In this document: piece by piece, positions 1 to 11,610 of the stretch
Numbering within the stretch: position 1 is the first letter of the stretch
Layout: each line of letters opens with the position of its first letter
Source: Amia ocellicauda
Taxonomy: Eukaryota; Chordata; Actinopteri; Amiiformes; Amiidae
Assembly (NCBI RefSeq): GCF_036373705.1
Contig: NW_027102734.1
Coordinates: forward strand, 1 to 64,000
Length of the DNA: 64,000 nt
Reading direction: 5' to 3'
Notes under the pieces: generated by a model
What the model was told of the DNA's origin: nothing
The model's input: only the letters and a program-made list of their open reading frames with translations
Databases searched by the model: none
Made by a program: the position numbers and the translations under genes

Positions 1-1414
1 CAACAGCTTGACGATGCAATTGTGCATGGTGGTCTTTATCAGCATCTTCACCTTGAACAGCTCCCCAATGAACCTGATGTTGCCTAGTGAGCGCTGCTGG
101 GCCTTGCACTTGGCCTCCTGCAGCTCGTCACGTAGACGCTGCCACTCCTCACCCTGCGCACACACGGCACTTAATTACATACTATCATAACAGAGGCATG
201 ATTCTACAAGCATTTTCAAGCACTGGAAATCAGTTTTTTTTTTTCAGACTTTTTCCAGACATCCAGACTAGCGTACAAACCCTGTTTATATTTAAAATAA
301 ATACTTGGGTTGTCAGTCGATTCAAATTACAATAAGTGTTACAGTCTTTAAGTGGTTGTGCCACACAGTTATACTTTAATAAATACTAGTCATTGATAAT
401 ACAGTAGAACAATGCTGAATGGGAAAGGAGAAAAATATATAAATGAATATTAAATAAAAAACACTAAATCATTATAATTAACACTATACAAGCGCAGGGC
501 TGCTCAGTTTGACTGATTTAATGTTAATTACTCTGGGTTCCTGAATACTCTGTGCAGACCCGTTCTTTACTTTTACTAAATATATGTATCAAATATGCCT
601 AAGAAGCGTTTTAGCTGTCACGATCTCTACCTCACCTACAGTCTACAGTCTTTCATGTGCTTGAAAAACACACGCATTGTATAGCATTACAGGTGTAGTC
701 AGATTGAGTGATTAAACACTTGTTTCTTTAGTTTTGATTGTGCTGTGGACGCCTTCAGAAAACAAAGTGCTTTGATCTTATTTATACCAATCATTTGAAT
801 GTTTTATGTTCATATTTAAATGTAAATACTACTTATGCTAGTTTTATTTGATTGTTTGCCTTTCATTATACCACAGCATTTAAAGAGCTATCGGCTGTTG
901 TAGGTGGTTCAAAAACTCTGTGATTCTACTGTTAACCGTATATCACTATTATGACATTTTTGTTTTTTAAATCAGCTCGATTAAATAGAAAAAATGTTGA
1001 TCGTCAATTCAATTAGTTGATTCATAGACCCGATTAATTGATTAATCGAGGCAGCCCTAAAAATACGTTCAAATGTTCCTACCACCAAGGATGCATCCAG
1101 CAACTTCTGCTTCTTCTCCAAGACCTCGTCTCCATCCTCCTCCGTCTCAAACTCCTTCTGGCAGCGGTTCAAAAGCAGAGAGCGGAAAGGCACCGTCTCT
1201 CCCGGCTTGTCAACGGCTGGGACTTTGAGCTACAGAAAGGGGAGCAGGAACAACATAAACCCTAAGCAAGATGGTGTGCTAGGCTGGCTTCCAGCTTTAA
1301 TAGGTATCGGAGTGAAAACTCTTGATATGCGCATCACAAGACAGGCATCTGCTAGTCCATTCAAAACTGAACTCCCACAAATTACAATTCCAGAGCTAAA
1401 CAAATCTGATCCAT

Positions 1415-1488
<74 letters not shown>

Positions 1489-2942
1489 TCCTAGCAGATG
1501 TCCTTGTCCAATATAAGAGCAATACAAAGTGCAATAATACAGAGCAGTTCAAGTCGTAATACATTTTACAAGTTCAAATTTACACAAATAGCATCTTCAC
1601 AATCCTCTACCATTCCCTCCCTCCCTCTTTCACTTCACTCTCCCCGTCACCCTCCTTCTCTCACCCTCAGAAGGCACTGGCACATATTGGCGTATGAGGC
1701 GGAGAAGTTGGGTTCGGAGACGGCCTTCTCGAAGATGAGCTCCATGACACCCTGGAGTCGCTGCTCCGTGTCGATGGTCAGCTCGTTCACTTGACGCATC
1801 CACGGCTGGAACATCTGTGGGGTCAGCTTGTTCAGAATACCACTCACCCTGCGGAAGAGCTCCTGTTGAAGGGGAAAGGGGGGAGGAGGGAAGGAAGGAA
1901 AAAGAGTTAGTTCTGCAAACCTCGGCCAAGTCCGTGTTTTTATTTGTTCTGGAGAGGTGGGTGCATGTGAGCGTACTCAGCCCCTCAGTTCATCTTCTCC
2001 ATCAGTAGAGGTCAGTGGCCCAGACACCAATGCACTACAAATAGATCATCAGTGGGGCTCCAATTTTACCCACAATCCCCTTTACTAGACTAGCAAATTA
2101 TTATTCCCACCCCCCCAAACATGAACCGTGTCCTCTGCTCCTACATACCTGGGTCTTAATGACCTCGGGGTCATCACCCACTGTGGGAGCCTTCTTAATT
2201 GTAGGCAGGTAACACACATACAGTCATCTAAATAACAATCGCAATTAGACAGCAGTTGACAAAAAGTACAAATGAGACAAATGTCCAAGATCAGCATTAA
2301 ACAGATCCATCAGAACAATGCAGGTAACCATCTCAATCAGAAGGATTTATATATAAAAACATGAAAATAAAACTCTAGGGTCTCCTAGACAAGCAGGGGG
2401 CTGCATACCTTAGCCAGGACCACATCGCTAATGCGGAGTTTCTGCAGCCTGTCACAGATGAACTCTAAGTCCAGCAGGAACTGACGCTCATTTTTCTCCT
2501 TCTCATCAGGGACATAATTACACCTGCAACATAATTTGAAAGCAACAACATTTCCACAGGAGTCTTGGTTGTGCCGAGGATTACGAAATAATGAAAGCAA
2601 TACATTTTAGACGTCGGCTCAAAATCCCTACCATTCGGCGTTGAAATGACCCAGGTTTATTTTGTATTTATACCATATCCAGTTCACCATATTCACATCC
2701 TCTCATACAGTAATCAATAAACGAGAATAATGGTTCAATTTGTAGCTACACACCTATGCTTAGGAGCAATTCACACGATCTTGTACTGGTGAAGAACATT
2801 ATTATTCACAATATGTCATTTAAAAAAATGTAGGCTATACATACCCTGCTGCAATGAAAAGAAAAAGATAGATTAATGAAACGGCCTACCTGAATCTTGC
2901 GGAGTCTTCAAGACAAAACTTGAAGTTTGCAATCGCTGCCAT
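1..2942 (-). CDS. eIF4G-family translation initiation factor, 5' portion (six exons, partial)
   Basis: The family is the scaffold of the cap-binding complex; its MIF4G domain binds eIF4A. Exons on the minus strand: 2890-2942, 2409-2523, 2149-2193, 1665-1862, 1083-1229 and 1-153 (continues past base 1). All junctions are GT/AG and the phase is kept, giving about 237 codons. Exon 4 ([18 protein letters not shown]) opens the MIF4G domain; exon 5 has [11 protein letters not shown]; exon 6 has [18 protein letters not shown]. All align with vertebrate eIF4G1/eIF4G3. The start ATG at 2942 has an in-frame stop upstream, but an AG just before TGTTCC upstream could be an acceptor, so more 5' exons are possible. 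Odd points: the N-terminus is very short compared with eIF4G1/3, and the eIF4E-binding motif Y-x4-L-L is present as NERQFLL, with Asn for Tyr. Sure of the family; unsure of the paralogue. Confidence 0.85.
1416..1488. repeat. (ATT)n microsatellite
   Basis: An uninterrupted trinucleotide run of about 73 bases in the intron between exons 4 and 5 of the eIF4G-like gene. It abuts a LINE tail fragment. Confidence 0.95.
1489..1605 (-). repeat. L2-type LINE/SINE 3' tail fragment
   Basis: A diverged copy of the tail seen at 16905-17070: it shares the gcagacg..cttatcc core, then gcaatacaaagtgcaa, then aatacattttacaa. It lies in an eIF4G-like intron and is non-coding. Confidence 0.6.
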
Positions 2943-3134
2943 GCTTTTGAATTCAATACAACCAAAAGGCTCTCGGGAACACTGAAATTACTCAGAGGTA
3001 AAATCAATCAACCGTACGACTCCGTCTCCAAACACACTATCAGCTCTAATTAGGCAATATCCACAGAGCAAACAGAATCGAATTCCAGCAACTGTTACGT
3101 ATGCAACTGACAACAACTGACGTCATACCCAACA

Positions 3135-3385
3135 CATATCAGAACAACATAATACAGTTCAGAAACGAGAGGCCACTCGACCCATCAGCTCGTTTGGTGT
3201 CCATTAATAACTAAATGATCCAAGGATCACATCCAGTCTATTTCTGAATGTTCCCAAATTGTGGCTTCAACCACATCGCTGGGGAGTCTGTTCCAGATTG
3301 TAATAACTCTCTGTGTGAACAAGTGTCTCCTGTTTTCTGTCTTGAATGGCTTGAAGCCCAATTTCCATTTGTGTCCAAACACACT
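3135..3385 (-). mobile_element. CR1-like LINE 3' fragment
   Basis: Matches the 3' part of the longer LINE at 4636-7153 (shared cgtttggtgtccattaataa and tgaagcccaatttc). Read on the minus strand it gives the C-terminal part of the LINE protein (frame 3267-3548 includes ETLVHTES and AIQDRKQ) followed by the 3' UTR. It is a truncated copy. Confidence 0.7.
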
Positions 3386-4635
3386 GAATCGAGTCACTCA
3401 ATCGGTTCGCATCGCCCCACAAAAGAATCAGTCCCTCAGCCAGGCTCACACTGCGCACTTTTACAACCCGACCCGAGTCTGAGAGGCGGGCAGCGTGGCT
3501 TTCCCTGGATGCTGTCTTTTGCTGGTGAAGAGTCGCACTACTGATCATTAAGGATCAACATTTGATCTGCATGGCTTATCACATCAGCGCCAACACAACA
3601 AGCAACGAGCAGCACAAGTGTCCCTCAGTCCAAGTCCACAACACACACGAGTGGCCTGTAACTCCCGATCAACAGCAGAGCTAGTAGGCTGGCACCCCCT
3701 CCTGTAAAATGAGCGGAACAACCCTATTCATCAATACAAGGCTGTAAGTCTAGAGAGAGGGCCTACCTTACATGTGTTTTCCTCTGGATTTTCAGGAAGC
3801 CAAGTCTTTGATGATGTCACCAAAACCCAGGTGGTGCTTTAAGGGCTTCAGAGTGAGCGCTCAGTCTGTCAGCCCCACTGTAGAGGCGCCCTGTTCTGCA
3901 CAGGCCGGGTTACACACAGAGCGACCTGCACAGCCACGCAACTGGGAAAGTGACATATATGCGCAATGCAATGTCCACCTTCGGGCCACAGATTGCAGCT
4001 TCTTTCACGCAGTGACTGAAGCAAGGCGCTTGCAGTTTTGATATATCCCTTGAAATGAGACATTGCGTCTGTGAAATCCTCTTAGATCAGCGCAGTGTTT
4101 CCTCTGAAGCAACAGCACAGGATCGGGGTTCTTGAGATGAGAGCTGATGTCCGTCCTGTTTCCAAACTTCGCTATTACTTTCCCCCGCTTTGTCTTTACA
4201 GTAATTGAACCCGTGAAAGGCTCTCTGGATTGTCAGTCTGCTTAGTCCCACCTTCAAGCAGAGAAACCAACTCTGATAGGACAGAACTGCGCCGGTAATC
4301 CCATGCATTAAATAGGGCCTGATTGTAGCGCCGTCTCCTGGTCAAGGGTGGACAGTGGTCAGCAGGCACCAACACCAGCCTAGGCACCCACACCGGGCCG
4401 CAGACCTCTGCAGGGCCCCAGGGTCCAAAGCAGGGGCCCACACTTCCCCACATCACCCCCTCCACACTCTGTGATCTGGTATATCTACCGCACAGTGCAC
4501 AATTCATTGAATTGCTGGTAAATTAAATACATTGTGAGCATAAGCGACATATATGTGAACCTTTTCTTGTCCCAAGAGTAGCACTGTTATCATTTCCGTT
4601 GCACAGAGCACAAGCATTTCCAAATCTTTTTCAAA
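3386..4635. other. Unclassified non-coding stretch
   Basis: No exon, RNA gene or repeat recognised. Short frames on both strands overlap one another and resemble no family. The part near 4310-4480 is GC-rich. Confidence 0.4.
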
Positions 4636-7153
4636 TATTTAACATAACAACATAAGAAAGTTTACAAACGAGAGGAGGTCATTTGCCACATCGTGCTCGT
4701 TTGGTGTCCATTAATAACTAAGTGATCCAAGGATCCTATCCAGTCTGATTTTAATTGTTCCCAAATTTTCAGCTTCAACCACATCACTGGGGAGTAGTGT
4801 TTCCAGCCCGGGGACCCGTGGTACCGAAAACCCGGGCAACCCGGACGATTTGTCAATCTCACAAGCCCGGGTTTGGCATGGGTATAAAACCGGGGCTGAG
4901 AAACAAACCAACAAAAATCATACTTGCGTGCACAGAGCCTCAGTGAGCTCTTGTGTTTTTTCATTCGGTGAGAAGATTGATGTTCATTCCGTAACCTACA
5001 ATATAATTGAGCACTGTTGCAAAATACGAGGAGTTCAAAAAAAATGTTCTGATCCAAGCTCGGTTTGGTTCTACTTCCTACAAATGCAAAAAGTATGCAA
5101 ACAACGTATTGCAAACAGCTGGGGGCTCTACAAGGTCACTTCAGTTCATACAAATGATCAATACATAATAACTCTGTGAATGAACTGAGTTCGTGTTTAA
5201 TTTTAGCTTCACATAAAATACAGACACAAAAATGACATGTATTATTTTACTTATTTAGAATAACATTGATGATATGGCCAGGTTGTAGTTTAATGATTAA
5301 AATAAGGGGGAAAACTAAGATCCGAGGAGTTCAAGCATACGTTTGATGTGTCTAACAGTGTGTTTTTTATTTATTTAATTTTGTTTCCATTTTGATTATT
5401 TATTCAATTTATATGCCTATGAGATAATCTGGCTTCAATCACAGATGCCCCGGGGACCCAGGGTTTATGAAATTTAAACTCCAAAAACCCTGGCCTGGAA
5501 TTTTCCCCCGATTTTGGAAACCCTACTGGGGAGTTTGTTCCAGATTGTGACAACTCTATGTGTGAAGAAGTGTCTCCTGTTTTCCGTCTTGAATGCTTTG
5601 AAGCCCAATTTCTTTTTGTGTCTCTGCTGATCTGGAAAAGCTCCTCTGGTTTGATGTGGTCGATGCCTTTCATGATTTTGAAGACTTGAATCAAGTCCCC
5701 ATGTAGTCTCCTCTGTTCCAGGGTGAAAAGGTTCAGTTCCTCAGTCTCTCAGTAGGACATCTCAGTAGGACATCAGCTCTAACTAGTGCATCGTACAGTC
5801 TGAACATCACTGCCCTTGATTTAAAAGCAATGGCCCTAACACTGATCCCTGTGGATCTCCACTAACAACCTCACTCCAGATAGAAGCAACTCCTCTAATC
5901 GACACCCTCTGTTTCCTCTACATCAACCAGTTCATAATCTACTACTTACATTACCCTGAATGCCTACAGCTTCCAATTTGAGGATCAGTCTTTGGTGTGG
6001 AACCTTATCAGAAGCTTTTTGAAAATGTACGTATATCATATCATGTGTTTTCACATGATCTACAGCTGCAGTTGCATGTTCAAAAAACTCTAATACATTT
6101 GTAAGACATGATCTGCCTCGTCTAAACCCATGTTGACTATCTCCAAGAATATGGTTTTCATTAAAATGCTCCTCTATTTCTGTCTAATCATTTTTTCCAA
6201 CATTTTACAAGTAATGCAGGTGAGACTGATTGGTCTGTAATTTCCTGGCTCAGTTTTGTCCCCTTTCTTGTGGATTGGTATGACATTTGCTATCTTCCAG
6301 TCAGTTGGCACATCCCCTGTTCTAAGTGTCTTTTGGAATATTTGAGTTAGCGGCCTGTAAATAATTTCCCACATTTCTTTAAGTACTGTTGGAAATATAC
6401 CATCTGGCCTAGGTGATTTGTTTGTTTTTAATTCTGCTAGTCCCTGTAGTACCTCCACCTCATTTTTCCTGATCTCTCTTAGGGTTTGACTGGACTGGTT
6501 ATTATCCTGTGGCATGTTATCTGTTTTTTCTTTTGTAAAAACCTCTAAAATACTCATTTAGAACATTTACCATATCTTGTTCATTTTCCAAAATACTTCA
6601 ATTTTTGCCCTCTATCTGTTTCACTTCATCCTTTATTGACCTCTTGCTGTTGTAGTATTGAAAAAAGCTCTTTGCATTAGTTATAGAGCTATGTTTCTTT
6701 CTATTTCCCTCTTTGCTTTCCTGATCCCTTTCTTAAGATCTATTTGCAGTTCAACATATTCTTTGTATTTTGTTTAGTCTCTATCCCTTTTGTATGCGCT
6801 ATACCACATTTTCTCTCTCTTCAAATTTTTTTGCATACTTCCATTAAACCATTTTGGCCAATGTTTTTTGGTCCTCAATTTGCTAAGTTTTGGTATAAAT
6901 TTCTCCTGAGCCTCAAGTAGTATATTCTTAAATATACCCATCCATTTTCAACTGAATCTGATCCAGTGTGCTCCAGTCTACCTCTTCCAAGTGTCGCCAA
7001 AATTGTAGACCATTGCTTTAGACTTGGGCCTTGTTTCTAGAAAGAATGCCTCAAAGATGACCATATTGTGATCACAGTTTGCTATTGATTCTATAACTAA
7101 TGTCCCTCTGACTCTATCAAACATCTCGGTTATTTGAAGGGAAATCTGTCAAG
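4636..7153 (-). mobile_element. CR1-like LINE, reverse transcriptase remnant
   Basis: A non-LTR retrotransposon on the minus strand with its 3' end near 4640. The frame 6174-6557 carries the first half of a reverse transcriptase: KTNKSPRPDGIFP, then DWKIANVIPIHKKGDK, then NYRPISLTCITCKMLEKMI. The region 5404-5694 encodes the C-terminal block (MIQVFKIMKGIDHIKPEELF), which normally lies after the RT. Sequence between these blocks is decayed: the YxDD catalytic region is not open in any frame I can follow. The piece upstream to about 7150 reads as Lys/Arg-rich linker of the same protein. A hAT element interrupts the 3' end (4795-5525). Inactive copy; clade CR1/L2 from remembered motifs. Confidence 0.75.
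4795..5525. mobile_element. Non-autonomous hAT transposon with 8-bp target duplication
   Basis: A 731-bp insertion in the LINE 3' region. Flanks are CTGGGGAG at 4787-4794 and CTGGGGAG at 5526-5533, a perfect 8-bp duplication as expected for hAT. Ends are TAGTGTTTCC and GGAAACCCTA, inverted with one mismatch; subterminal parts are rich in CCCGGG/CCCCGGGG. The LINE sequence resumes exactly after the second duplication. No transposase frame inside. Confidence 0.85.
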
Positions 7154-7158
7154 GTCAC

Positions 7159-7754
7159 TGTTAAGGTACAACGCTTCAGTTGAAGCAGCCCTTCGGATCC
7201 CAGTGAATCGGGCAGTCAGGTCAGTCAGCATTTCAGCTACAGGGGAGACTTTTCAGCAGGAGACGAGCGCTCGGGAAGAAAAATGCACAGACACAGAAGT
7301 AGTCTGTTCGTTTATCTTCAGTTTATTGAAAGTTTCACACAGCCTTTATACAGTCTAACAAACATCTTCAGTGATAGTTACGGGGCAGTCCCGATATGTA
7401 GTTACACACCATAATAGTACTGATTTTGCAGTGTTCCCACAAGCAGGTGCACATGTCATGCCTCGTGGGAATGTTATTGTCCGAGGATGTGTGTAACCCA
7501 TAATATATTTGTGTTTCGGGAAGGGGAAAATGTAGCACATACTGTACGAACAACATGTTTTGTGTCTGCCACAGCTGCTTGGATTACAAGCAGTTCTGCA
7601 AGCTATTTCAGCAGTGTGCATAAGACATAGATAATAAGTAAAGTTATGAATAACTCACAGTTCCTAACTAGTAACTTACTGGAAAGTTTCCTATATTTTC
7701 TAACAGTTATACAGTGGGTATATACAATACATAGGAGGCAATTTTACCCCAACA
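7159..7754 (-). mobile_element. Solo LTR, endogenous-retrovirus-like
   Basis: A 596-bp element with ends TGTTAAGG and CCCCAACA, flanked by GTCAC at 7154-7158 and GTCAC at 7755-7759, a 5-bp target duplication. Minus orientation is suggested by AATAAA near 7325 (read as ttTATTga on the plus strand). It has no internal coding region, as expected for a solo LTR. An old virus-derived fossil. Confidence 0.75.
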
Positions 7755-7759
7755 GTCAC

Positions 7760-8600
7760 CGTTGACAATTGGAAACAGCTCCTCAGTGGAATATGCCAGT
7801 AATGAGGACATAAGTGTACAAACATAAAGAAAGTCCTGCTATTACAAACTGCCAGCAAATGCATGTAATGCATTACTCATCTATTCAAAATACCTAGTTT
7901 ACTGCATTACTATGATTATTATTATCCAATATAGAAATATATTAACACATTAGTCTCAGTAACGTGCATTTTTCACCTTTAATTTTGTGTAATTTCCAGG
8001 AAAATAGTGTTGATACATTTTGAATAGTCAGTGAAACATATCAATTTTCAAAGACTTCATGTCCCTCTTAACAGCCCTAGCAAACAATGCATTTACAGCA
8101 TATTAATAAATAAAGAATACTTTAAGGGGGATGGTGTAAAACATCCATAGGAACAGCAGAGAAACTGTAAGTTAAACATGAACCTGAGATATTTCCACAA
8201 TGTTTCTGGGTTCAAAAATAGGATCACCAAATAAATAAGCAAGTAAATCTTAAAGTACAGCTATAGATAATTCATTTTTGTAAGGATATTATACATTATT
8301 GACAATGTTTTCTGTATCAGTTGTTAAAACCCCTAAAAAGAGCACATTATAAATGGTCAATGTGATTTATTTCCAGCACACAATCCCCAAAGAAATGACA
8401 GGAATTAAGGACTGTGTTGTGGAAATACCATTTTAACTTGTATAAAAGGAAAGCTTTAAAGTTAATCTCTACTTTCTTTGGGTCTCAAATATTTAATTCT
8501 TAATTCCCCTAACTGGTCTTGGTTTGTATCGTTGAAATGCAATTTGATCACAGAATTTATCTATTTAACATGTCAAACAGTAGGTGGCAGAGTTTACATT
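7760..8600. other. AT-rich non-coding stretch
   Basis: No gene, RNA or repeat recognised apart from scattered AT-rich sequence. Confidence 0.5.
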
Positions 8601-8602
8601 AC

Positions 8603-8735
8603 ATTATTTGTCATTTAGCAGACGCTCTTATCCAGGGCGACTTACATTTGTACCCATTTATTATTATTATTATTATTATTAATATTTTTATTTCTTGGCA
8701 GACGCCCTTATCCAGGGCGACTTACAACATAACTG
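8603..8735 (-). repeat. Two L2/SINE-type 3' tails around an (ATT)n run
   Basis: Two copies of the motif gcagacgc(t/c)cttatccagg plus gcgactta lie at about 8618-8645 and 8698-8725, separated by (ATT)n at 8660-8685. The same core occurs at 16915 and 17630, so it is a family-wide 3' tail. Confidence 0.75.
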
Positions 8736-8756
8736 CAAAAATACAGTGAAGTACAA

Positions 8757-11060
8757 TCAATCAATCAATCAATCAATCAATTTTTATTTGTATAGCGCCC
8801 TTCGCAGGGTAGCCACAGAGTGCTTTACAGACTGGTAAACATACAACAAACGTACAGCAAAATAAAAAACATAAATACAATAAAATCAAATATAGACCTG
8901 TAAACATTTTACATGATCTAGAATAAAGTGAGTGAACATTTAAGTAAATAAAGCATTTAGGAACGGAGGAGAGAAAAACAAGAAAACTCCTAAGAATGGC
9001 ATGTAGGAGAAAATGAATCTCTGGGGGTCCACGGCCTAGGGCCTAGGCCTAATGGTTGCCTCCCCTCCAGGCAGTATACTTATTACAGCAGCAAGGAGAT
9101 CAGAAAGTTCTTTATCGGTGCTGCTGGCTGTGGTCTTCCCTGTGGAGGAGGCCTCTCGCTGGCCATCGGGGGTGGAGGGTTTGGACCATCAACAGGCTTT
9201 GGGTTGCGATGGCTCATCAAACCTTGGGTGTGGATGCCCCGTTGACCCTCCATTGTGAGGTGCTTCTGGGATGGGTTGTGCCTCATCAGACAGGTAGGGA
9301 GGTGCCAGTCCCTTTAGTGCTTTACATGTTAATAAGAGCACTTTAAAGTCTATCCTGTAGTGCACGGGCAGCCAGTGAAGAGAAGCCAATACTGGAGTGA
9401 TGTGTTCATGTTTTTATGTTTTTGTTAGGATTCTTGCAGCAGCATTTTGGACTGAAGTGCACAAATAGCTCTGTTTGTGCTGCCTGACAGAATGGCATTA
9501 CAGTAGTCCAATCTAGATGTAACAAATGCGTGTATCAATTTCTCAGTGTCCTGTAACGAGAGGAATTGTCTTAGTCTAGCAATGTTTCTAAGCTGGAGGA
9601 AGGAAGATCTCGACACATTCTGAATGTGTGATTCAAAAGATAGATTATGATCACAGATGACACCCAGGTTTCATGCCATCCCCTTAGGGGAGAAATTAAA
9701 GTTATCATTACTCAGTTTTGTTAGTGAATGATGAACAGTTCGATTTTTGTCTCCTAAAATTATGACTTCTGTTTTGTCAGAATTAAGCATAAGAATTTTT
9801 TTTGTCATCCATGTTTTAATCTCAGACAGACAGCAGATTCATTTTTCTAGGTCTATGGTGTTGTTAGGATTTACTGACAGATATAATTGTGTGTCGTCTG
9901 CGTAACTGTGAAAGTTAATATTATGTCGTCGAATGATATCACCTAAAGGGAGCATGTACAATGAAAAAAGTACAGGTCCGAGGACTGAGCCCTGTGGGAC
10001 TCCGTACTTAACCTCAGTTAAATTTGAGTGGTTCTCGTTAATCTGTGCATATTGGAGTCTGTTTGACAGATATGATTTAAACCATGAAAGCACATTGCGA
10101 GATAGGCCAATACGGTTTTCTAAGCGGTGTATCAAGATTTTGTGGTCGATTGTGTCAAAAGCCGCACTTAAGTCTAATAAAATAATAACACTGGTGTGCC
10201 CTACATTGGAGGACTGAAACACGTCATTCAATACTTTTAACAGGGCCGTTTCTGTACTCAGGCCGGAACGGAAGCCTGATTGAAATTCTTCATAAAGGTG
10301 ATTATCGGTTAAAAAAGCTTGCAGTTGGTTTGCAACTACTTTCTCTAGAACCTTAGAAAGGAAGGGAAGGTTTGAGATAGGTCGATAGTGTTTAAGTTGG
10401 TTAGGGTCGACACTGGGTTTCTTAAGAAGTGGTTTAATTACAGCTATTTTAAATGATTCAGGAACAGATCCTGAGAATAAAGAGACATTGATAATATTGT
10501 GTATTCTGTGAATAATTCATGGCAGAGATTGTTTTAGCAGTTTAGTGCGTATAGGGTCTAGTGCGCAGGTTGTTGTTTTCATTTTAGTAATTAAGGAGAC
10601 CAATTCCTGGTGATTTACTACGTTAAACGAGTCCAAGGTAGGCAGGGGCTGTGAAGGACTGCATGTGTCAGCTATAAAATCTGTGTATGTTTCCTGTTCT
10701 ATCTGTTTTCTAATGCTGTTAACTTTGCTATTGAAATGATCCACGAAGTCACTACAGGTGAAATTGGGGGGGATGACCTCTGAAGGCTTTACCTTCTGGT
10801 TAGTAAGTGTCGCTATTGTATTAAAAAGAAAACGCGGGTTGTTCGTCGAACCACGGTGAGTGTTTTGTTGGTTTTTATTTGTCGTGTCCTTAATGGGGCT
10901 ACTAAAGCAGTGCTTAGTGTATTGTTGAAATTATTTAATAATTCATCTGCAGATCCTTCTTTTGATAAAGCTAGCATTTGGCAAGAGGATAGTGATTTTA
11001 TAAATAGCAGTGGGATTTAGGCAGCGAGTTTCTATGTTCCTTTCCGTGTGTCTAATTCTA
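8757..11060 (-). mobile_element. L2-clade LINE (Maui-like) with reverse transcriptase
   Basis: A minus-strand non-LTR retrotransposon. The 3' end is a (TCAA)n run at 8757-8780 followed by gcgcccttcgcagggtagcc, the typical L2-type tail in fish. Frame 9839-10231 holds the RT core: LLDLSAAFDTIDHKIL (first catalytic Asp), WFKSYLSNR, YGVPQGSVLGPVLFSLYM and SYADDTQLYL (YADD box). Frames 9425-9616 (LDYCNAILSG) and 9189-9389 (LHWLPVHYRIDFKVLLLT) are the C-terminal part; 10517-10744 (DHFNSKVNSIR) is the linker before the RT. The frame is broken between these blocks, so the copy is dead. No endonuclease domain is recognisable, so it is probably 5'-truncated. Confidence 0.85.
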
Positions 11061-11074
11061 CTCCTCCTACAAGG

Positions 11075-11610
11075 CAATCAATCATTACAAATTAAATTTA
11101 GCTAAAACAGCAATTCAAAATAATACATTTTACAAATTTCAATTTACAATTTACACAAGTACAGTAAGTGACTTCCTACATCCTTGACAGTGAAAGCTAA
11201 GTGCTGTCAAGATGTAGGGTCACAGTCAAGGGCTACGGGAAAGGGAGCAAGGAGTAAAACAATCAAGAACGCGAGAAGCATAATAAAACTGTGAAGTGCT
11301 ATCTAGCAGGGATAGAGGACTAATATTACAAGTGCTGTCGGAAGAGATGCGTCTTGAGTAAGTGCCGGAATGAGGTCAAGGACTCTGCTGTTTTGACTTC
11401 GGTGGGCAGGTCGTTCCACCATTTAGGTGCCAGGGATGAGAAGGAGCGGTTCTGGAGGAGGCAGAGTTGGTCTATACAACTGGGTATTTTACTGGAGCAA
11501 TCTAAGTGAAGTACCTTGCTCAAGGGTACAACAGCACTGCCCCACCTGGGATTTGAACCCAAAACCCACAATATGAGTCCAGAGCCCTAAGCACTACTCC
11601 ACAGTGTTGC
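11075..11610 (-). mobile_element. L2-clade LINE 3' fragment
   Basis: A minus-strand copy of the C-terminal end of the LINE protein (frame 11326-11571: RSFSSLAPKWWNDLPTEVK then SFRHLLKTHLF) followed by the 3' UTR shared with 16905-17270. The C-terminal words are typical of fish L2 proteins. 5'-truncated. Confidence 0.75.

Noticed and set aside
8-335. Plus-strand open frames over the start of the window
   Set aside because: They lie antisense to the well-supported MIF4G exon (1-153) and have no family resemblance.
1207-1494. Frame ending in poly-isoleucine
   Set aside because: Produced by translating the (ATT)n microsatellite.
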